The notes beneath the pieces are model-generated. The model worked only from the letters and a program-made list of their open reading frames with translations. It was not told the DNA's origin and ran no database searches. A program made the position numbers and the translations under genes. Positions 57,902 to 64,000 of a stretch of 64,000 nt of DNA are shown here, piece after piece. This DNA comes from Isoetes taiwanensis. Lineage: Eukaryota; Streptophyta; Lycopodiopsida; Isoetales; Isoetaceae. The stretch covers positions 24,467,662-24,531,661 of the forward strand of contig JAJEKV010000004.1 of the NCBI GenBank assembly GCA_021234155.1, read 5' to 3'. The stretch's first letter is position 1; every line of letters starts with the position of its first letter.

Positions 57902-58966
57902 AAAATAAATGCACCTACTACTAAAAATTAGCCAATAAAACCATTCCTCGCCACCGCCTTATATTATCGATCGAAAATCTAGAGGCATTAATCATCAAGG
58001 ACCGGGATGGAGCCTATAGCCTGGACTTCAAGTCCTCTTTGAGGCGGCTGCTCAACAAGGCAATTTTCACGCCTAATCGGGTATCGAAGGCTGCCAGCTC
58101 CGCGATGAAGCTATATTATTTCGAATCATAGATATCTCCGAGGATCCGAGTATCTCGAGGGGAAAAGGAGGGAAGAAACAACTTAAAATGTAAAACCGGC
58201 CAATGTGTCGCCTATCATAACACTGGAACAAATGATAAGTAAGAAGGGCTTCGGTAAAAATACAGTTTTGTTTGTTTTGTCCTTCGACATCCGACAGTTA
58301 ACCCATATAGAGAAGATTAGTGCATGGCTCCCCCGCATAAGGATGATAATGTATAACCGAGAAATGGTCCAAATTTTTTCTCACACCTAAGATTACTTTT
58401 GAATAAATTATTCTCTATTTCTTTTTTCCAATCTCTTTAGCCCATGCAATGTTTTATACTTTCCTTTAATTATATGCTCTTTTGTCATAACCTTTCCACA
58501 AAGAAAAAAATGCCTAACGCTACCAAATACTTTAAGGCATTGGTTGCTCAATGGTACATATATTTCGATATATATCCAAAGAGCATTATCGCTATAGCCA
58601 AACGTAATCCCATCTCTATATATGTTGTTTGACCAATGTAAACCATGTAATACTCATCTTGACGTTTAGAAAACCCTCCAACCCTTAAAACATGATATGT
58701 CACATACTTGTGAGGTGCCTCGAGAGAGTACTGCATGTTTTGAGTAAGCTCGTGAGATAAACAAAATTGTTATTACCAAGGTTTAAAGTTGTGCGTAAAT
58801 AGTTTTTTATACATTTATATGATTGAAGATTAAGTGAGGGTATTCGTAGCAAAGTCGGTAATAAAGTCAATTTGGCAGGCCAATTCGAAAGCATATAATG
58901 AAGCTTGGCAGTTTTTCTTTAGGAAATGCTAAGGTGGAACCATGGCCACATATGGCATTCGGGCTG
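57890..58966. repeat. Direct repeat R2, copy 1
   Basis: Matches 62645-63655 in the same orientation. Shared blocks include AAAATTAGCCAATAAA, CTTATATTAT, TCAACAAGGCAATTxTC, GAAAAGGAGGG, GTTTGTTTxTTGTCCTTCG, CATATATTTxG and TATGGCATTCGG. No conserved ORF. Short frames such as 58205-58390 are not shared. Confidence 0.75.
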
Positions 58967-59837
58967 CGAGGAAGCGCACGCCTTTAGGGCGCCTTGCGTG
59001 GTGAGCCCATGGAGAAGAATAAAATAAACTATAAAGGGCGAAGAACGGTTTTTATTGATGTTTAATATTTTGCCGTGTGTTGCTAATAGAGGCAAAATTT
59101 GTGTTGCTTGTTTTTTCGTCGACTGCAATAAAGCATGGGCACATGGAGGTTTGTAACTTTGAGCATGCTCAAAGCAAAGGTAATCTCCACGAAAAAAGGT
59201 GTCTCGAGTTATGTCAGTTTGATTTCAATTCCTTCAGACTCCATTCATCCATGCATGTTATTCTATATTCGTGGTTTTGTACTGGCTTTGCCCAGATATG
59301 CCAAACACAAACATTATGTGCTTCTTTGCGCCCAATCAGAATATCGCCTCAACAGAAAACTCAACCGCAATAATGCAAACCACTTCTTTCTTCACAGTCT
59401 CAATTCTTCGAAAAATTTTAATTTATTTTAGATGATTACCTTGTGAAGATGCTGGATCCATATAAATGATCAAATTTGGTTTTTCTTCCTCGCATAAATT
59501 TGTGTTGCTTTCATTTTTATTTGTGGGTTTCGTGAAGACATGGGTTGGGTTTTAGATAAGCTACCGTGGGTAGTGCAAGTTAGCTTACTCTAAGATGGGT
59601 ATAAGTTATTTGATGTCAAGCCGGAATCATCTTGCGTAAGAGGTTACAATTTGGTAGGTCCGCGAATTCTTTGTGGAGGTTTACTTGTCTAGTAGGTTCC
59701 AGGATCAAGATGTCCCTAACATTACTCACGACCTAGTTTTAACGCATTTTTTACCATTTTAACGCCAAACATGACCATTTCTCGACGCCTAATCGCGTTA
59801 ACATTTAACGCAGACGTAAGCTGTGTGTAAAAGCAGT
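58967..59837. other. Unassigned stretch between R2 copy 1 and R1 copy 2
   Basis: Two overlapping 98-codon frames (59077-59373 and 59135-59431) show no motif. At 59735-59845 CG dinucleotides cluster around AACGC units, on both strands. Confidence 0.35.
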
Positions 59838-60945
59838 CACTGCAGAACGCCGCTTTAATGTAGATTTGAGAGGAGTGGGTGTCGAATGGTGGTTCCACAT
59901 GTTGCCGTGAGGCATGGCCCTTTCTTTGCATGCTGACTAGACTTACTTTTTCTATGAAATTTGATGCAACTGCATGTTTAAGCAAAATGGCTCAAAAGGT
60001 TGAATTAAGCTCCTTAAAGATCCGCATTAACCATTTTCCATATTATTTCTCGATATTCCTTAATACTCGCTTTGAAAGTCTAACTGCCATATTTCACTAC
60101 GACGCTATTGTAATTCTCCTTTCTCATTATACAAATACTATTATTAATACCAAGGCTACCCTCGCAACAGTTGAATTCCACTTTATTCAAGAAAAATTAA
60201 GAAGGAAGATTAAGCTGTCTATCCAGCCGTAATACCAACAAAAGAGAAAAATGTAGCCTAACCCTACCTTTTCCCATACATCATAGTTTCAAGATTTAGA
60301 AAAACCAAAAATAGTAATTCCCATAACCATATTAGCTTCATGCTACTGCAAAACCACTTTTGATCCTTGTGGGCCACATTATGCCATTCTCAAGGCGGTA
60401 CACAATAACCTAAAACCTTATATGGCTCTAGTATCTTGCAATAATTGCAACCCCTAATCAGATTTATATATGTACTTTTGCGATAGTTGAGTTAACTCTT
60501 ACTGTATTTATATATATTCCTTATGCTCAGAACTAAACATCTCCCTCGCCTCGATGTTTTATGTCTCGCCCATAACATATCAGAGTGTGTTGACCTTTCT
60601 CTTTATCAATTGACTTGTATAATTAGCAATAATGCTTTCAATACACTTATTAGCTTACCTCCCAATGGAAGGTATTTAGGCAAATTTATTATGGTTTAAA
60701 AACTTTATTATTGCTACTCTTATTCCTCCTGCTGCGTTTCTGCTCAAGGCGTTTCCATCAAAATTGAAATCCACTACCAATCATTATGTGCTCAATTGCT
60801 CCAAAAGTTTTTTTATAAGAACGGTTTTACTTCATATTATACACTCAAAAATATACAGCAATACTTCCAAAAGTAAGAAATGTCCCTCGAAGCATCAATC
60901 ACTTTAGATGATCACCCACATTGGAATTTTAATAATGATCATCAA
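59838..60945. repeat. Dispersed repeat R1, right copy
   Basis: Second copy of 1-1105. It includes the short poly-T run (about 60808-60814) and about 115 bp of the LINE 3' end, then the similarity to the LINE stops. So either this copy arose by duplication with a breakpoint inside the LINE, or its LINE was deleted. Confidence 0.75.
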
Positions 60946-62340
60946 TTGCTTCGTTCAGTTACGTATTGCTGACAATTCTTTGGGGATCGCACTTTAAGAC
61001 ATCGACCCTGGCTGATGATGGGACGCCCCAAAACTCACTATGATTTTCTCAAGCTACTGAACATTTCTTGGGGCCGATTTTTGAAATCACACAGATGTCA
61101 AAACCCATCAAGGTCGCGCGTATTTCCCACTTTGCGTGGATTTAAGGCTTAGATCTAAAAGAGGCTTGGAAGCAGGCCCATCATGATAGAAAGGTGGCTT
61201 CAACCAATGAAAATATACGGTGTTGATCACCTTAAAATTTGTTTTATGGCAATGCCATATTCCACCACTTTTTCACTTCGTTTTTGAACCAAAGCCCTTA
61301 GCAAACATCTACAATTATTGCTTGAGAGAAGAAAGGAAAAGTAGTTCCATGTGAACAAAGTTTGTTACAATGCATGTTAAGGTCAGAGTGTGATTTTCCG
61401 GGACATCATACTGTCTTTGATGCCATATAAGATCAACAGTACAGTTTCATTAGACAATCTTTGTAGAAATGTTTGAAAAGTAATAATGAACTTGGGAGGG
61501 CAAAAATGGTAGCAATTCTAAGGGAGAGGATGAAGTACACTTATTTGCAGGAATTTGGAAAGTAATGTGTCAATCGGACTTTAAATAAAACAGGAAGCAT
61601 GTTGGAGACTTAAAATATATAAAAGTATGCATGAGAAAGGTTTGTGTCCATACTACTCTTGGTGGTACCATCATTTCAAGGTGAGCATGTCTTATATCGA
61701 CGCAGTTCACTGCTTGAATGAATGTTTGTATTCTCTAGAACTCCCATATCTAGCAGTTCTTGATTCTGGCAGGTCTTGAGTGGAGTGCAGAGGCGTCTGT
61801 TTTCTTTTCTGCGGATCAGGCCATGACTGGCTCTCGATTGTGAACATAGCCACTAGCAGATTTTTGTTGGCCAGAGGCATAAAGCGGGGAGGCTTGATTT
61901 TTGATTCTACACATAGTAATATCTCACACTCTGACGCCAAGAGAAGAATAACCTTCAAGGAGAATATGGGAGAAAACCGAATCTAAATCATGTAGATTGC
62001 CAGAAAATAAATTACCATTGCAGATTTTTAAAGCATGTGGATGCAGATCTATAAATTTGGTTATTGGCAAAGAAGAGATTATACAATAAACATTAAAAGG
62101 CAGCCCATAGAAGTTTAGGAATCGGGAAAAGCTAAATAATATAGACTCCCAAACAGCGGCGTAGGAAGAGCCAAGTGCTTCTCTACTGGCCATTTATTTT
62201 TTGATAGGAGGAATTTCTAATTTTCATGCTTCGTTCATCTAGAAAATGGTGATCAACGGCAGGACTTATGCTACGTCAATTTTCTTGAGATGAAAATTGC
62301 AGCGATGGATGGCCTAAATTGCAAGGAGGGTTACGCTTGG
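60946..62340. other. Unassigned stretch
   Basis: ORFs up to 89 codons on both strands (61707-62193) show no motif. Nothing else is recognised. Confidence 0.35.
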
Positions 62341-62580
62341 TTGCGTGCTAAAATTTTTTAAGTGGTAAAAATTTTAGTTTCATTACTTAGCGTTCTTATC
62401 GCGTCTGTGAGCGTACAGCGATCTGATTTCGGTATAAATTTTCAGGCGTCTGTGATTTCAACTGTTCGGCGTGCGGCAGGTTTTCAGCGTCACGGCTTTC
62501 ACGTTGTTTTACAATTCATACGTATTGGTATAAAGCGTCACGGCGTATTTAGACCTATCTGGTTCTAATAAACTGTAAAT
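62341..62580 (+). other. CG-dense block with a small open frame
   Basis: This 240-bp block is dense in CG dinucleotides and GCGTC-type words (GCGTCTGTG twice, GCGTCACGGC twice), unlike its AT-rich flanks. A frame from 62362 (GTG; no ATG) codes for 68 residues beginning with a hydrophobic stretch V-K-I-L-V-S-L-L-S-V-L-I-A-S-V. Without an ATG it is unlikely to be a plant gene. Confidence 0.3.
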
Positions 62581-62644
62581 GATTATTCTTCTAAGATGCG
62601 AGGCGATGAGCGGTGATCCAGGGTCAGCCTTTCAGCTGATGTTG

Positions 62645-63655
62645 ATTACAACATAAAATAATGCAATCTACCACGCCAAAATTAGCCAATAAAGCCCGTT
62701 CAGCCCTTTGTCTTATATTATCCCAGTTCAAAGAAATCGGGGCATTATTACAGCTTGCGATGGAAAATTTGGAGAAGCCTAGATTCTCCTTAAGTACGTA
62801 CTCTTTGGTAGTTCAACAAGGCAATTCTCGCGTCTAAAGTAATTTCGAGAATCATGAATATCTGGAGGATAAGTGGCGCGTCGGGAGGAAAAGGAGGGGA
62901 AGAGCAACCCCATGAAACTCACGTGTAACCGCCCAATATAACCTTTGGAACCGCAAATGATAAATAAGAAGGAGCTTATAAAAAACAAACTTTGTTTGTT
63001 TATTGTCCTTCGGGACATCCAAATAAAGTGGAACAATATAGAAGATTAGCATAGCCTACGGATGACATATCGTCGAGAAATAGTCCAAATTTTTTCTCCT
63101 GCTTAGAATTGCCCACCCCAAATTAAATTATTCTCTCTATTTTCTTTTTTCCCCACTTTTATTGTCTGTGATTGCCACCCTTAATTATATACTCCTCTTT
63201 TTGGCTCCTTAACTTGATTCTCTTCCACAAAGAAATGTAATACACATTTAAGGCATTGGTTGCTGTTAGCATATATTTAGGATATATATTCAGAGCATTG
63301 GTCGTTATATGGAAACAATCCCATTCTGTATATGTTGTTTTGACCGGTATGAAACCATGTAATACCATACTTGATTTGTAAGAACCTCAACCCTTAAAAC
63401 ATGATATTGTCATACACTTGTAGGGTGCTAAGAGCATCGATCACCCCGACAAGCTAAGTGAGATGAACGGGTGCCCTGGTAAAGGTTTAAAAGTTGTGAA
63501 AATGGTTTTTATACCATATGGTTAAGAAGATTAGGTGAGGTATTCCGTACCAAAAACTCGGCCCGACTTGGGCCAATTCGAGCATATACGAGTTTAGCAT
63601 TTTCTTTTAGAAATCGAGGTGGGAACCATGACTTTTATATGGCATTCGGCCCGGG
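62645..63655. repeat. Direct repeat R2, copy 2
   Basis: Second copy of 57890-58966, about 4.75 kb downstream. Together with the R1 copy between them the order is R2, R1, R2. No target duplications or TG...CA ends were seen at the borders. Confidence 0.75.
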
Positions 63656-64000
63656 GTTCACATATGTATTAAAAATTAGAATCTGAGAGTTTCAGAAAAA
63701 TGGTCGTATGCAGCCTTGCGGTACATCGTTTTGGCGCCAGTTATCACATTTTCCACCAGTCGAGGATGGATTTCTTAGGTTGCTAAGGCGTGGAGGTACA
63801 TTTAAGGGTTTGAGATCAGGCTTGCAGCATGCCCACGGGAAAAACGTTTTGGGTTTTGGTGTTTCGAGGTAATGTTTTTTCAAAGTTTTTAGGTCACGCC
63901 ACATAAAAATCTAGCATGACCGCAGTGGCACGAGAATCTTGATGAGAAAGCTCAGAAGGACACGGTTGATTTCTAGCTTCCATTTAAGTATTATTTTACC
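63656..64000. other. Right edge of the window, nothing recognised
   Basis: A 70-codon frame on the minus strand (63692-63904) shows no motif. Nothing else can be supported. Confidence 0.35.

Noticed and set aside
62362-62568. Bacterial contamination or a transferred gene, because of the signal-peptide-like start and CG-rich codons
   Set aside because: The frame starts with GTG, has no ribosome binding site and no recognisable domain, and the flanks are ordinary plant repeats.
1-64000. tRNA, rRNA or small nucleolar RNA genes
   Set aside because: I looked for conserved tRNA box motifs and rRNA signatures by eye and found none convincing; a covariance-model scan would be needed to exclude them.

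Overview
This looks like nuclear DNA of a land plant, transposon-rich and mostly AT-rich. The clues are pentatricopeptide-repeat (PPR) fragments of both the P and PLS classes, a fragment of an intron-rich CBL-interacting protein kinase (CIPK) gene, LINEs whose ORF ends in a plant-type zf-RVT domain, a long LTR with a gypsy-like polypurine tract, and Helitron ends. The style of the PLS-type PPR fragments reminds me of ferns or lycophytes, but that is inference and I cannot name the species. I see no clearly intact protein-coding gene and no RNA gene. Nearly everything recognisable is a broken gene fragment, a mobile element or a duplicated repeat.

Left part (1-24 kb). A dispersed repeat (1-1105) ends in the 3' part of a minus-strand LINE (957-2530). 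A second LINE scrap (3311-3690) and a minus-strand LTR (3811-5306, with polypurine tract to 5320) follow. The most interesting object is a minus-strand Helitron, 7866-14047. It has a CTAG 3' end preceded by a 7-bp hairpin, and a TC 5' end followed by an AT-rich start, sitting between host A and T. It carries at least four consecutive CIPK exons with splice sites (12447-13586), three PPR fragments, a possible LRR fragment and possibly a reversed first exon. Two more 3' ends of the same architecture lie at 6825 and 18719. The second may belong to another Helitron reaching 24206, which also holds a PPR fragment. Between the two elements, a repeat (A1, 14056-18258) has been split by a 2.6-kb 5'-truncated LINE (14469-17078) with an (AAAAAC)n tail.

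Middle (24-35 kb). This is an array of related repeat blocks in the order D (26067-26880), B (26889-29160), A2/C (29439-32600), D' (32777-33850). B and C contain a large foldback element. Comparing copies reveals empty sites, and therefore insertions: the LINE, and 60-bp tails of an unidentified non-LTR family with (GAATA)n. Next come a 35-bp minisatellite and a broken gene resembling the TFIIS N-terminal/MED26 family (34358-35002).

Right part (35-64 kb). A long PLS-type PPR pseudogene (36009-37679) is followed by several kilobases with nothing recognised. Then come a 0.9-kb direct repeat (44297/45805), a CA-rich minisatellite (48206-48990), a GC-rich highly charged broken ORF (50832-51917), a second copy of the LTR (56031-57596), and two interleaved 1-kb direct repeats (57890/62645, and 59838, which matches the left edge of the window).

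The genes do not form a pathway. The common theme is gene-fragment capture and reshuffling by mobile elements, with PPR pieces at eight places.
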